Notes: a model not told the origin generated them from the sequence alone. DNA of 64,000 nt from Ralstonia mannitolilytica (GCF_905397375.1 NZ_CAJPVG010000008.1:162045-226044), one strand, 5' to 3'; positions 27,300-36,433 are shown, numbered from the stretch's first letter. Translations and numbers: made by a program.

Positions 27300-27396
27300 G
27301 TCTCTTCCTTGTTGCTTTCCATCCCCGGGATGGCGAAAACGACGACGGCCGGATTCTGGTGTCCGGCCTGTCGTCAGGTGCGCAGCGTACGGTGGT

Positions 27397-28890
27397 TCAA
27401 CCGAGGCCGGCCATGTTGATGTACTTGATCTCGAGGTATTCGTCGATGCCGTACTTGGAGCCTTCGCGCCCCAGGCCCGATTGCTTGACGCCGCCGAACG
27501 GCGCCTCGGCCGTCGAGATCAGCCCGGTGTTGACGCCCACCATCCCCGACTCCAGCGCTTCCGACACGCGCCAGGCGCGGCCCAGGTCGCGCGTGTAGAA
27601 GTACGCGGCCAGGCCGAATTCGGTGTCGTTGGCCGCGGCCACGGCTTCGTCTTCCGTATCGAACGGGATCAGCGCCGCCAGCGGGCCGAAGGTTTCCTCA
27701 TGCGCGAGCAGCATGCCGGGTTTCGCATCGACCACGACGGTCGGCTCGAAGAACGCACCGCCCTGGGCAGACAATGCGTGCGGCTTGCCGCCCACCAGCA
27801 CGCGCGCGCCCTGCGATAGGGCGTCGTCGAGATGCTGCTGCACCTTCTCCATCGCGCGCTTGTGGATCAGCGGGCCTTGCTGCACGCCAGGCTCGGTGCC
27901 GTTGCCGACGCGCAGCGCACGCACGGCATCGGCCAGCTTGGTGGCAAACGTATCGTAAATGCCGCGCTGTACATAGAAGCGGTTCGCGCACACGCACGTC
28001 TGGCCGGCGTTGCGGTACTTGGCGACCATCGCGCCTTCCACGGCGGCGTCGACGTCCGCATCGTCGAACACGATGAACGGCGCGTTGCCGCCGAGCTCCA
28101 GCGACAGCTTCTTGATGTCGTCGGCGCATTGGCGCATCAGCAGGCGGCCAACGGCGGTGGAGCCCGTGAAGCTCAGCTTGCGCACGATCGGATTGGAGGT
28201 CAGCTCACCGCCAATCCCCTGCGAGTCGCCGGTGACAACCGACAGCAAGCCGCTCGGCACGCCGGCGCGCGCGGCCAGCTCCGCAAACGCGAGCGCGGAG
28301 TAGGGCGTCTCCAACGCGGGCTTGACCACCATCGAGCAGCCGGCGGCGAGCGCCGGGCCGACCTTGCGCGTCAGCATGGCAATGGGAAAGTTCCACGGCG
28401 TGATGGCCGCGCTCACGCCGATCGGCTCCTTCTGCACGACGATGCGGCGATCGCCCTGCGGCGACGGGATCGTGTCGCCATAGATGCGGCGCGCTTCTTC
28501 GGCAAACCATTCGATGAACGAGGCGGCGTAGGCGATCTCGCCTGCCGCCTCGGGCAGCGGCTTGCCCTGTTCGGCCGTGAGGATGGCGGCCAGGTCCTGC
28601 TGGTGCTCCATCATCAGGTCGGCCAGCTTGCGCAGGATGCGGGCGCGGTCGCGCGCGCTGACCTTGCGCCATGCGCGCTGCGCGACTTGCGCGGCCGCGA
28701 TGGCGCGGCGCGTTTCTGCGGCGCCCATCGCAGGCACGGTGCCGATGGTGCGGCCGGTGGCCGGGTCGGTGACATCGCGCGTGCCGCCGTCATCCGCATC
28801 GGCCCACGCGCCGGCGAGAAACGCCTGCGTGCGCCACAGGCCCGGGTCTTTCAATGCAATCGGTGCGCCCGGCAGATCGGTGCGGGTCAT
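27397..28890 (-). CDS. gabD: Succinate-semialdehyde dehydrogenase
   Basis: A 497-aa aldehyde dehydrogenase. It has TPWNFP, the active-site Glu in LELGGNAP, the catalytic Cys in AGQTCVCANRF, and the C-terminal GVKQSGLGREGSKYGI that is typical of GabD. It oxidises succinate semialdehyde to succinate with NAD(P)+. The start is 4 nt after the gabT stop, and its GGAGGG ribosome site lies within the gabT end. The cofactor preference is not resolved by eye. Confidence 0.95.
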   Translation of the reverse strand: MTRTDLPGAPIALKDPGLWRTQAFLAGAWADADDGGTRDVTDPATGRTIGTVPAMGAAETRRAIAAAQVAQRAWRKVSARDRARILRKLADLMMEHQQDLAAILTAEQGKPLPEAAGEIAYAASFIEWFAEEARRIYGDTIPSPQGDRRIVVQKEPIGVSAAITPWNFPIAMLTRKVGPALAAGCSMVVKPALETPYSALAFAELAARAGVPSGLLSVVTGDSQGIGGELTSNPIVRKLSFTGSTAVGRLLMRQCADDIKKLSLELGGNAPFIVFDDADVDAAVEGAMVAKYRNAGQTCVCANRFYVQRGIYDTFATKLADAVRALRVGNGTEPGVQQGPLIHKRAMEKVQQHLDDALSQGARVLVGGKPHALSAQGGAFFEPTVVVDAKPGMLLAHEETFGPLAALIPFDTEDEAVAAANDTEFGLAAYFYTRDLGRAWRVSEALESGMVGVNTGLISTAEAPFGGVKQSGLGREGSKYGIDEYLEIKYINMAGLG

Positions 28891-28894
28891 GGTT

Positions 28895-30175
28895 TCAGCC
28901 CTCCAGTGCGCGTTGCAGGATGGCAAGGCCCTCTTCGAATACCGCGTCTTCAATCGTGAGCGGGAACAGGAAGCGGATCACGTTGCCGTACACGCCGCAC
29001 GACAGCAGGAGCAGGCCGGCTTCGAGCGCCCGTTGCTGCACGAGCTTGGTGAAGTCGGCGTCGGGCTTGCCGTCCGGCGTATTGAACTCGACAGCAACCA
29101 TCGCACCCACGCCGCGCACTTCGGCGATGCGCGGCTGCTTGGATTTCGCAGCGTTGAGCGCATCGACCAAGCGGGCTCCCAGCGCGGCGGAGCGCTCGCA
29201 GAGCTTCTCGTCGGCAATGATGTCGAGCACGGCATGTGCGGCCGCCACCGCCAGCGGGTTGCCGGCATACGTGCCGCCGAGGCCGCCGGGGGCGGGGGCG
29301 TCCATGATCTCGGCGCGGCCGGTGACGGCGGACAGCGGCAGGCCGCCGGCCAGGCCCTTGGCCATTGTCATCAGGTCCGGCAGCACGCCCGTGTGCTCCA
29401 TGGCGAACAGCTTGCCGGTGCGCGCAAAGCCGGTCTGCACTTCGTCGGCGATCATCACGATGCCATGCTCGTCGCACAGCGCGCGGATGGCGCGCACGAA
29501 ATCGGCCGGCATCTGGTAGAAGCCGCCTTCGCCCTGCACCGGCTCGAAGATGATGGCCGCCACCTGGTGCGGGTCGATATCGGCCTTGAACAGGCGCTGG
29601 ATCGCGTCGAGCGCATCCTGCGTGGTCACACCGTGCAGCGCGACCGGTGCCGGTACGTGATAAATGCTGCCGGGGAACGGCCCGAAGCCCGTCTTGTAGG
29701 GCACCACCTTGCCGGTGAGCGACATGCCCATGAACGTGCGGCCGTGGAACGCGCCCGTGAGCGCGATCACGCCCGGACGGCCCGTGTGGGCGCGGGCGAT
29801 CTTGATGGCGTTTTCGACGGCCTCGGCGCCGGTGGTGAAGAACGCGGTCTTCTTGGCATGCGAGCCCGGCGTGATCGTGTTCAGGCGTTCGGCCAGTTCG
29901 ACGTAGGAGCCGTACGGCACGATCTGGTAGGCGGTGTGCGTGAAGTGGTCGAGCTGCTCACGCACGGCCTGCACCAGGCGCGGATGACGGTGCCCCGTGT
30001 TGACCACGGCAATGCCGGCCGCAAAGTCGATGTAGCGTCGGCCTTCCACGTCCCAGAACACGGCATTCTCGGCGCGTTCGGCGTAGCGGTCGGTCATCAC
30101 ACCAACGCCGCGCGGCGTGGCGGCCAGGCGGCGGGCATTCCATTGGGCGTTCTGTTGCGGGTCTCGGGCGTTCAT
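28895..30175 (-). CDS. gabT: 4-aminobutyrate aminotransferase
   Basis: A 426-aa class III PLP aminotransferase. It has GAEAVENAIK, GAFHGRT, DEVQTGFARTG and the PLP-binding Lys in TMAKGLAGGLPLS. It transfers the amino group of GABA to 2-oxoglutarate, giving succinate semialdehyde for GabD. First gene of the gabT-gabD-gabP operon, divergent from the MocR-type regulator. Related omega-amino acid aminotransferases share the motifs, but the cluster supports GABA. Confidence 0.95.
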   Translation of the reverse strand: MNARDPQQNAQWNARRLAATPRGVGVMTDRYAERAENAVFWDVEGRRYIDFAAGIAVVNTGHRHPRLVQAVREQLDHFTHTAYQIVPYGSYVELAERLNTITPGSHAKKTAFFTTGAEAVENAIKIARAHTGRPGVIALTGAFHGRTFMGMSLTGKVVPYKTGFGPFPGSIYHVPAPVALHGVTTQDALDAIQRLFKADIDPHQVAAIIFEPVQGEGGFYQMPADFVRAIRALCDEHGIVMIADEVQTGFARTGKLFAMEHTGVLPDLMTMAKGLAGGLPLSAVTGRAEIMDAPAPGGLGGTYAGNPLAVAAAHAVLDIIADEKLCERSAALGARLVDALNAAKSKQPRIAEVRGVGAMVAVEFNTPDGKPDADFTKLVQQRALEAGLLLLSCGVYGNVIRFLFPLTIEDAVFEEGLAILQRALEG

Positions 30176-30227
30176 GGCAGTCGGATGCTTGGGTCAAGAA
30201 AGATGCAGTGCGAGCCAGTGTGGCGTC

Positions 30228-30253
30228 ATTGGCTCTGTACAATAAGACCCAAT
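30228..30253. promoter_or_regulatory. Candidate GabR operator in the gabT/gabR divergent promoter
   Basis: The inverted repeat ATTGG-N16-CCAAT surrounds a TACAAT (30238-30243) usable as a -10 for gabR and, on the other strand, a TATTGT for gabT. It lies in the 126-bp region between the two starts. MocR/GabR proteins typically bind such paired sites; the assignment here is positional. Confidence 0.45.
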
Positions 30254-30301
30254 CATGTTTTTCTGATGGAGCCATTTTCAGCATCCGGCTCCCCATTCCG
30301 C

Positions 30302-31834
30302 ATGGCCGACCATTCCCCTGCCCACCGCGCCAGCATGCTGGTCGACTATCTCCAGCGCCGCTTCGATCGCGCCGACCCCGGCGGCGAGCCTGACCACCGT
30401 CGCCTGTACCGCGTGCTGCAGGAAGGCATCCTGCGCGACGAGCTGCAGCCCGGCACGCGCCTGCCGTCGTCGCGGCAGCTGGCGGCGGAACTGGGCATCG
30501 CGCGCAACACCGTGATCCACGTGTACGAACAGCTCGGCGTGGAGGGCTACGTCTCGGCAGGCGTGGGCAGCGGCACGTTCGTCGCCGACACCGCGCCGGA
30601 CCGGCTCGACACGCCGCCCGCACCCGCCGCGGTGGCCTCCCCCATCACCGAAGCCGCCACGCCGTCGGCGCCGATGCTCTCTGCACGCGGCCGCGCCCTG
30701 GTGCGCGATGCCGGCGCCAGTTCGCGCCAATGGGGGGCCTTCATGCCCGGGGTGCCGGAGGTGCGGATGTTTCCGGCACGCATCTGGTCGCGGCTGCACA
30801 ACCGCCTGCTGCGCAAGCCGTCGCCGGCGCTGCTGACGTATCCGGTCGGCGCCGGCTACCTGCCGCTGCGCACGGCGCTGGCCGACTACCTGCGCACCGC
30901 GCGCGGCGTGCGCTGCGAGCCCGAGCAGATCATCATCACCGCGGGCATCCATCCATCACTCCAGCTCATCGCGCAATTGCTGTGCGACGCCGGTGACACT
31001 GCGTGGATCGAAGAGCCGGGCTACTGGGGCGTGCGCAGCGTGCTCACCGCTGCGGGCGTGCGCACGGTGCCGCTGCCGGTGGACGACGAAGGCATGCGCT
31101 TCGACCTCCCGACGCGCGGACGCCAGCGCAGCAAGCCGCCCAAGCTCATGGTGGTTTCGCCCTCGCACCAATATCCACTTGGCTCGGTGATGAGCCTGGC
31201 GCGACGCCGCGCGCTGCTCGCCACCGCACACGCCACCGACGCATGGATCGTCGAAGACGACTACGACAGCGAATTCCGCTACGGCAGCCGGCCGCTGCCG
31301 TCATTGCAAGGGCTGGACGAAGGCGGGCGCGTCCTTTACATGGGCACGTTCTCGAAAGTGCTGTTCCCCAGCTTGCGGATCGGCTATCTGGTCGTGCCGC
31401 CGACGCTGGCAGATGCGTTTGCGACGGGCTTGTCCGAGATGTTCCGGGGCGGCCAGATCCTCACGCAGGCGGTGCTGGCGGACTTCATTGCCGAAGGGCA
31501 CTTCGTCTCGCACATCCGGCGCATGCGCGGCGTGTATGCGGAGCGGCGCGAGACGCTGCTGGGCGCCATCGCGCAGGAATTCGGGGACACCCTGCCCGTG
31601 CATGACGGCGCGTCGGGGCTGCATCTCGTCCTCGGCTTGCCGGCCGGCACCGACGACGTGGCCGTGGCCGAATGCGCGCTCGCCAACGATGTCGTCACGC
31701 GGCCGCTCTCTCGCTATTACCAGGACGATGCGCGCCGGCAGCCCGGCCTGCTGCTCGGGTACGGCCACGTGGAGACCGAGGCCATCGCGGCGCGGTTCCA
31801 TACGCTGGCGCAGGCCATCCGCACCGCCGGCTGA
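30302..31834 (+). CDS. gabR: MocR/GabR-family transcriptional regulator (wHTH-aminotransferase fusion)
   Basis: About 510 aa. The N-terminal GntR-type winged helix is at about residues 30-100 (LPSSRQLAAELGIARNTVIHVYEQL), followed by a linker and a class I aminotransferase-like domain with the PLP Lys in TFSKVLFPSLRIGY. GabR uses PLP and GABA as effectors and normally activates gabTD. The start could also be ATG 30266 or 30335; 30302 keeps the promoter clear, and no option has a strong ribosome site. Confidence 0.92.
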   Translation: MADHSPAHRASMLVDYLQRRFDRADPGGEPDHRRLYRVLQEGILRDELQPGTRLPSSRQLAAELGIARNTVIHVYEQLGVEGYVSAGVGSGTFVADTAPDRLDTPPAPAAVASPITEAATPSAPMLSARGRALVRDAGASSRQWGAFMPGVPEVRMFPARIWSRLHNRLLRKPSPALLTYPVGAGYLPLRTALADYLRTARGVRCEPEQIIITAGIHPSLQLIAQLLCDAGDTAWIEEPGYWGVRSVLTAAGVRTVPLPVDDEGMRFDLPTRGRQRSKPPKLMVVSPSHQYPLGSVMSLARRRALLATAHATDAWIVEDDYDSEFRYGSRPLPSLQGLDEGGRVLYMGTFSKVLFPSLRIGYLVVPPTLADAFATGLSEMFRGGQILTQAVLADFIAEGHFVSHIRRMRGVYAERRETLLGAIAQEFGDTLPVHDGASGLHLVLGLPAGTDDVAVAECALANDVVTRPLSRYYQDDARRQPGLLLGYGHVETEAIAARFHTLAQAIRTAG

Positions 31835-31849
31835 ACGCGGGCGCCCATG

Positions 31850-31873
31850 AAAAAAGCCCCGAGGTTCGGGGCC
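31850..31873 (-). terminator. Rho-independent terminator of slmA
   Basis: On the minus strand a 7-bp stem GCCCCGA/TCGGGGC with a 3-nt loop followed by six T, 25 nt after the slmA stop. It also lies just behind the convergent gabR gene but has no T-run in that direction. Confidence 0.85.
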
Positions 31874-31897
31874 TTGGCGGGTGCGTGCGTTGGCCGG

Positions 31898-32548
31898 TCA
31901 GCTCAACAGGACCCGCAGCTGCGCATCGGCGCCGTCCACCGGCGACTTGCGGAACCCGCTCTTGGCATACCGGTGCCAGCGCCCGAGCACCGCACAAACG
32001 ATCAGGTTCGCACGCGAAGCGATATCGGTATCGGCCGGCCAGGCGCCTTGCGTGACAGCCATGCGCAGGCTCTGCTTGAGCGAGGCCTCGATGCGGTCCA
32101 GGCACTGCGCCATGCGCTCGGGCAGGCGCTCGTCTTCCCCGACCAGCGCGTCGCCGACCAGCACGCGTGTCATGCCGGGGTTCTTGTCGGCAAACGAGAG
32201 CAGCATGTGCGCAATCGCATGGGCCTGGCGCAGGCCGTGTTCCTCGCGCAGCGTGATCTGGTTGATGAGACCGAAGACGGTCTGCTCGATGAACTCGATC
32301 AGCCCTTCGTACATCTGCGCCTTGCTTGCGAAATGGCGATACAGCGCCGCTTCCGACACATCGAGCTTGGCGGCAAGCCCCGCCGTGGTGATCTTTTCGC
32401 CACGCGGATGCTCGAGCATGCCGGCCAGCGTCTGCAGAATCTGCACGCGGCGCTCGCCCGGCCGGGGGCGCTTGCGTGCGCGTGGTGCTTCCATCGCGGC
32501 TTCCGCGACCGGCTCGGCGGTCGGAAACTCCGTGTGCGCGTTGCTCAT
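31898..32548 (-). CDS. slmA: Nucleoid occlusion factor SlmA (TetR fold)
   Basis: A 216-aa TetR-like protein. A short Arg/Pro-rich N-terminus is followed by the helix-turn-helix TTAGLAAKLDVSEAALYRHF, and then a helical domain with MYEGLIEFIEQTVFGLINQI as in SlmA. SlmA binds chromosomal sites and keeps FtsZ rings from forming over the nucleoid. The ATG at 32548 has AGGAAG 5 nt upstream; the frame stays open to 32593. Upstream on the same strand, 48 nt away, is the HAD gene, so cotranscription with argB is possible. Confidence 0.87.
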   Translation of the reverse strand: MSNAHTEFPTAEPVAEAAMEAPRARKRPRPGERRVQILQTLAGMLEHPRGEKITTAGLAAKLDVSEAALYRHFASKAQMYEGLIEFIEQTVFGLINQITLREEHGLRQAHAIAHMLLSFADKNPGMTRVLVGDALVGEDERLPERMAQCLDRIEASLKQSLRMAVTQGAWPADTDIASRANLIVCAVLGRWHRYAKSGFRKSPVDGADAQLRVLLS

Positions 32549-32596
32549 GACTTCCTGGCCCCTCTCCCGTTCTGACGACGGAGACACCGTCACTGC

Positions 32597-33472
32597 CTAA
32601 CCGCGTCGAACAAGCCTTCGTTGTAGTTGAAGCACCGATTTTACTTTCACGCCCACGTAGCCGGGCCGGTTGGCGAACAAAATCGGTGCGGCCGCCGGTG
32701 GATGTGGTGAATTTGCACGCGCGCCCATGGCGGCAGCTTGCATTGGATGCAATGCATCGGCGGCGGGAGCCTGCTGGTCGCCAGCAGCAGCCGCGGGCGT
32801 GACTTTCCGCAGATAGCCCGTGACCCACACCGTCCTGATCCCGAGGCGCCGGTAGCGCTTGAGGTGGGACAGGGTGTCTTCCACGAGGATGGCGCGCGAT
32901 GGCGCGATCCGCTCGCGCGCCAGCAGCCGGCGCAGCATCAGCGGATCGGGCTTCGGGCGCAGCCGCCGGTGCACCCACATGTGTTCAACGGCGATCTCGC
33001 GCATGAACGCGCGCTTCAGGCCGATGTGCCGCACCACCTCGCGCGCGTAGGCGGCCGGCGCATTCGTCAGCAGGATCTTGCGCCCGGGCAGCGCGCGCAG
33101 CAGCTGGGCGAGACCGCGCTCGGCGCGCACCATGGCACGCAGGTCGTCAAAGGTATGGGCGTGCGCGAGGAAGTCGGCCGGGTCCACGCCATGATGGCGC
33201 ACCAGGCCCAGCAACGTGGCGCCGTAGCGCCGCCAGTAGTCGACACGCACCTGGCTGGCGGTGGCCTCGTCGGTGCCGAGGACGCGCGCCATGTAGGCCG
33301 TCATCAGCCGATTGATCTGCGGGAAGATCGCGTGCGAGGCGTGGTGGAGGGTGTTGTCGAGGTCGAACAGCCAGACCGGCTGCTGCCTGGGCGCCCCGTG
33401 CATTGGGGAGGGCGCCACCTCGCGTGGCAAGGCGTGCGCGCGGCGCGCCCGGGCCACCCGGGTGGTGTGCAT
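32597..33472 (-). CDS. HAD-family pyrimidine 5'-nucleotidase
   Basis: A 291-aa haloacid dehalogenase-fold phosphatase. It has motif I FDLDNTLH, motif II LLTNAP, motif III with Lys (RPKP) and motif IV LVEDTLSHL. It matches the Sdt1/PPM1-type pyrimidine 5'-nucleotidase subgroup. A tail of about 55 Ala/Pro-rich residues follows the catalytic core. The ATG overlaps the argB stop by one base (TGATG), so it is coupled to argB; a shorter start at 33403 is possible. The physiological substrate is unproven. Confidence 0.85.
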   Translation of the reverse strand: MHTTRVARARRAHALPREVAPSPMHGAPRQQPVWLFDLDNTLHHASHAIFPQINRLMTAYMARVLGTDEATASQVRVDYWRRYGATLLGLVRHHGVDPADFLAHAHTFDDLRAMVRAERGLAQLLRALPGRKILLTNAPAAYAREVVRHIGLKRAFMREIAVEHMWVHRRLRPKPDPLMLRRLLARERIAPSRAILVEDTLSHLKRYRRLGIRTVWVTGYLRKVTPAAAAGDQQAPAADALHPMQAAAMGARANSPHPPAAAPILFANRPGYVGVKVKSVLQLQRRLVRRG

Positions 33473-34401
33473 CAGTGCGAGCGGATCATCGTGCCGAACG
33501 CCTGTTCGGTCAGGATTTCCAGCAGCAGCGAATGCTCGATGCGGCCATCGACGATGTGCACCGAATTCACGCCGCTCTTGGCCGCATCCAGCGCGGACGA
33601 AATCTTCGGCAGCATGCCGCCCGAGATCGTCCCGTCGGCAAACAGCTCGTCGATCTCGCGCGCCGACAGGTCGGTCAGCAGGTTGCCCTGCTTGTCCATC
33701 ACGCCCGGGATGTTCGTCATCATGACGAGCTTCTCCGCCTTCAGGATCTCGGCCATCTTGCCGGCCACCACGTCCGCGTTGATGTTGTAGGCCTGGCCGT
33801 CGTCGGAGAAGCCGATCGGCGAGATGACCGGGATGAACGCGTCGTCCTGCAGCGCCTTGACCACGGCGGGGTTGATCGCCTCGATGTCGCCCACGAAGCC
33901 GATGTCGATGAACTGGCCGGGGTTCTCGCGGTCCGGCATCTTCAGCTTGCGGGCGCGGATCAGGCCGCCGTCCTTGCCGGTCAGGCCGACTGCCTGGCCG
34001 CCGTACTGGTTGATCAGCATGACGATGTCCTGCTGGACTTCGCCACCGAGCACCCATTCGACCACTTCCATGGTCTGTTCGTCGGTCACGCGCATGCCCT
34101 GGATGAAGGTGCCCGTCTTGCCGACCTTCTTCAGCGCTTCGTCGATCTGCGGGCCGCCGCCGTGCACCACCACCGGATTCATGCCGACCAGCTTGAGCAG
34201 GATCACATCGCGCGCGAAGCCGTGCTTGAGCTTTTCTTCCGTCATGGCGTTGCCACCGTACTTGATGACGATGGTCTTGCCGTGGAACTTGCGAATGTAA
34301 GGCAGCGCCTGTGCGAGAATCTCAGCCTTCAGCGCCGGCGCGATGTGCGCGAGTTCGGGGGCGAGGCCAGCAGGGTCGGGGGCAGCAGCAGAAGCGGTCA
34401 T
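33472..34401 (-). CDS. argB: Acetylglutamate kinase
   Basis: A 309-aa amino-acid kinase fold enzyme that phosphorylates N-acetylglutamate in arginine synthesis. It has the nucleotide and substrate motifs KYGGNAM, VVHGGGPQ, NINADVVAGKMA and ISGGMLPKI. The start at 34401 precedes about 25 extra residues before the conserved core. The upstream neighbour is the divergent ECF sigma gene, 165 nt away. Confidence 0.97.
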   Translation of the reverse strand: MTASAAAPDPAGLAPELAHIAPALKAEILAQALPYIRKFHGKTIVIKYGGNAMTEEKLKHGFARDVILLKLVGMNPVVVHGGGPQIDEALKKVGKTGTFIQGMRVTDEQTMEVVEWVLGGEVQQDIVMLINQYGGQAVGLTGKDGGLIRARKLKMPDRENPGQFIDIGFVGDIEAINPAVVKALQDDAFIPVISPIGFSDDGQAYNINADVVAGKMAEILKAEKLVMMTNIPGVMDKQGNLLTDLSAREIDELFADGTISGGMLPKISSALDAAKSGVNSVHIVDGRIEHSLLLEILTEQAFGTMIRSH

Positions 34402-34566
34402 GACGGTGACATCCGGTTTGGGCGGGTATGATGGAACGCCGAATGTCGCCTGCAACACATAAAAACGAAGCAGCCCATTTTCGGCAGGCGCGATTTTACA
34501 AGAAAAGGCGCTACGGTCTGGCGGCGCACCTTGCGTGCCTGCCGCACCGTTGCAGGCAAAGAACAC

Positions 34567-35160
34567 ATGGCCATCACACCCGACCAGCTCGAGGCGCTAC
34601 GCCCGCACCTGCAGCGCTTTGCACAGCTCCAGTTGCGGGATACGGCACTCGCCGAGGACGTGGTGGCCGACACCCTTCTCGCCGTGCTCGAACATCCCGA
34701 GCGCTTTGCCGGCAGCGCGTCGCTCAAGACGTACGTGATTGGCATCCTGAAGCACAAGATCGTCGATGCGATCCGCTCCGGCCGGCGCGAAGTGCGCGTC
34801 TCGCTGCTTGCCGGAAGCGAGTCGGACGAAGCCGGCATGCGCTCCGACGAAGCCGTCTTCGACACCCTGTTCGCCGCCGACGGCCATTACGTGAGCCCGC
34901 CGTCGGACTGGGGCAACCCCGACGCGGCGTTGTCGCGCCGCGAATTCTTCGACGTGCTGCAGATGTGCGTCGATCGCCTGCCCCCCCGCGTGGGCCGCGT
35001 CTTCATGATGCGCGAATGGCTGGAGCTCGAAACGGACGAGATCTGTCAGGAATTGCAGATCACGGCGACCAATGCCTGGGCACTGCTCTATCGTGCCCGC
35101 ATGCGCCTGCGCGAGTGCCTGGACCTGCACTGGTTCGGCCATCAACCGAGCCAGGCCTGA
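34567..35160 (+). CDS. ECF-type RNA polymerase sigma factor
   Basis: A 197-aa sigma-70 family protein. Region 2 is at about residues 15-75 (LAEDVVADTLLAVLEHPERF, LKTYVIGILKHKIVDAIRS) and region 4 at about 130-185 (LPPRVGRVFMMREWLELETDEICQ). An insert of about 45 residues separates them. It is followed 12 nt later by a small ZAS-type anti-sigma candidate and a Cys-rich protein, forming a three-gene operon. The stimulus is unknown; zinc-thiol anti-sigma partners commonly answer oxidative or metal stress. Confidence 0.88.
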   Translation: MAITPDQLEALRPHLQRFAQLQLRDTALAEDVVADTLLAVLEHPERFAGSASLKTYVIGILKHKIVDAIRSGRREVRVSLLAGSESDEAGMRSDEAVFDTLFAADGHYVSPPSDWGNPDAALSRREFFDVLQMCVDRLPPRVGRVFMMREWLELETDEICQELQITATNAWALLYRARMRLRECLDLHWFGHQPSQA

Positions 35161-35172
35161 CCAAGGACCACC

Positions 35173-35382
35173 ATGCCGAACCGTTGGGGAATGCTGACCT
35201 GCAAAGAGGCGCACCGTGTGCTGGTGAGCCGGATGGACCGCGAGCTATCCACCGGCGAGCGGCTGCGGCTGCGCGTGCACCTGATGGCGTGCGACGCATG
35301 CACGCGGTTCTCGCAGCAGATGGGGCTGCTGCGCGAGGCCATGCATCGCCTCGGCCAGGACGATGACGGAGCCGCGCGCTGA
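35173..35382 (+). CDS. Small zinc-finger (ZAS-like) anti-sigma factor
   Basis: A 69-aa protein with the H-x3-C-x2-C pattern at His36, Cys40 and Cys43 (HLMACDAC) and an earlier Cys10. It matches the zf-HC2 anti-sigma core but has no transmembrane or sensor part, so it should be soluble. It lies 12 nt behind the sigma gene and probably binds it in a redox- or zinc-dependent manner. The stop overlaps the next gene's start (TGATG). Confidence 0.82.
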   Translation: MPNRWGMLTCKEAHRVLVSRMDRELSTGERLRLRVHLMACDACTRFSQQMGLLREAMHRLGQDDDGAAR

Positions 35383-35588
35383 TGACGCCCAACACGGCCT
35401 GCGCGATCTGCGGTGCGGAGCTGCGCTGCGGCGCCATCGGCGATGGCACGCGGCCCGACGCGACGTGCTGGTGCATGCACGAGGAAAAGCTGCCCGCCGC
35501 CGCGCAGCGGCTCGGTCAGGGCTGCCGATGCCAGCGCTGCCTGCGCGAAGCCATCGCCCAGACGCGCGCAGCGGCCGATTTGCGCTGA
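35382..35588 (+). CDS. Cysteine-rich CWC-type small protein
   Basis: A 68-aa protein with seven cysteines: CAICGAELRCGA near the start, CWC in the middle and CRCQRC towards the end, which is the cysteine-rich CWC pattern. It may bind zinc or act as a thiol buffer. Its coupling by one-base overlap to the anti-sigma gene suggests it belongs to the same stress response. No biochemical function is known to me. Confidence 0.8.
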   Translation: MTPNTACAICGAELRCGAIGDGTRPDATCWCMHEEKLPAAAQRLGQGCRCQRCLREAIAQTRAAADLR

Positions 35589-35589
35589 T

Positions 35590-35808
35590 TCACGCGTCCT
35601 TGCTGTCTTCGTCCAGCGTGCGCAGTGCGCGGCGGACATCGGCCCGGCCACGCTGACGTTCGGCGTGGCCGCTGGCGGTGTGGGCGCCGGCCTTGCGGCC
35701 GCGTGCGAGCGGCACCAGGACATTGCGCGGGCGCGCCGTGCCGGCCCGCGTGGAAGGTTCGATGCGAAAGGTCAGTTTCTGGCGAGTGCCAAGCGTCTTG
35801 TTGGCCAT
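35590..35808 (-). CDS. Small basic hypothetical protein
   Basis: A 72-aa protein beginning MANKTLGTRQ, rich in Arg and Ala with an acidic C-terminus (LDEDSKDA). I do not recognise a domain. It is convergent with the CWC gene (1-nt gap) and lies 54 nt downstream of the copper chaperone gene on the same strand. An alternative ATG is at 35817. Its well-ordered N-terminal half and good fit to the gene gap suggest it is real. Confidence 0.6.
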   Translation of the reverse strand: MANKTLGTRQKLTFRIEPSTRAGTARPRNVLVPLARGRKAGAHTASGHAERQRGRADVRRALRTLDEDSKDA

Positions 35809-35862
35809 GGACTCCATTCCCTGCGATCTGCAAGGCCCGCAGCGCCGATCCGCCGGTGGCCC

Positions 35863-36366
35863 TCAATGTTGATGTTCGCCGCCGTGATCGTGGTGCTTGG
35901 CGGGCATGTTGCCTGCGGTGAGGTCGCGCACCTTGGCATCCACCTTCTGCTCGACGACGCGCTTGTCTGCGAGTTCGATCTTGAGCGTGAGCGGCACGGT
36001 GGTGTCCTTGACCAGCGGTTGCTTCACGTCCATGAGCATCACGTGATACCCCCCCGGCTTGAGCTGCACGGCCTGGCCCTTGGGCAAGTCCAGCGAGGGC
36101 AGCGCGCGCATGCGCATCACGTTGCCTTCCATCTTCATTTCGTGGATTTCAGCCGTGGCGGCCACGGGCGTCGAGACGCCGACCACCTTGGCCCCCTCCG
36201 CCGACTGCAGCGTCATGAACGCGCCGCTGGACGTCTGGCCCGGCACCGTGCCGCGCACCCACGGGTCCTGCACGGTCACCTGCGCAAGCGCTGCCGTACC
36301 GGCAAGCAGGCCGGCGGCCAGCACCGCCACACGGGCAGAACAACGGATCGATCGGGACGTCATCAT
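35863..36366 (-). CDS. Periplasmic copper chaperone PCu(A)C
   Basis: A 167-aa exported protein. The signal peptide (about residues 10-29, ending ALA-Q) is followed by the PCu(A)C fold DPWVRGTVPGQ and the copper ligands in EIHEMKMEGNVMRM and YHVMLMD. It delivers Cu(I) to the CuA site of cytochrome c oxidase. The C-terminus is His-rich (HHDHGGEHQH), adding a possible metal-loading tail. The AGGAG site is 5 nt before the ATG at 36366. It is divergent from the redox sensor regB, which is fitting for respiratory copper handling. Confidence 0.9.
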   Translation of the reverse strand: MMTSRSIRCSARVAVLAAGLLAGTAALAQVTVQDPWVRGTVPGQTSSGAFMTLQSAEGAKVVGVSTPVAATAEIHEMKMEGNVMRMRALPSLDLPKGQAVQLKPGGYHVMLMDVKQPLVKDTTVPLTLKIELADKRVVEQKVDAKVRDLTAGNMPAKHHDHGGEHQH

Positions 36367-36433
36367 GAAAGCTCCTGTCGAGACTAACGTGTTGCGCATT
36401 AAAGCACAGCGCCTCTGCCGTGATAGGTTGCAT

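Noticed and set aside
24504..27419. 971-codon open frame on the plus strand across metX and gabP
   Set aside because: It runs antisense through two well-supported genes and the riboswitch; the long opening is due to codon bias.
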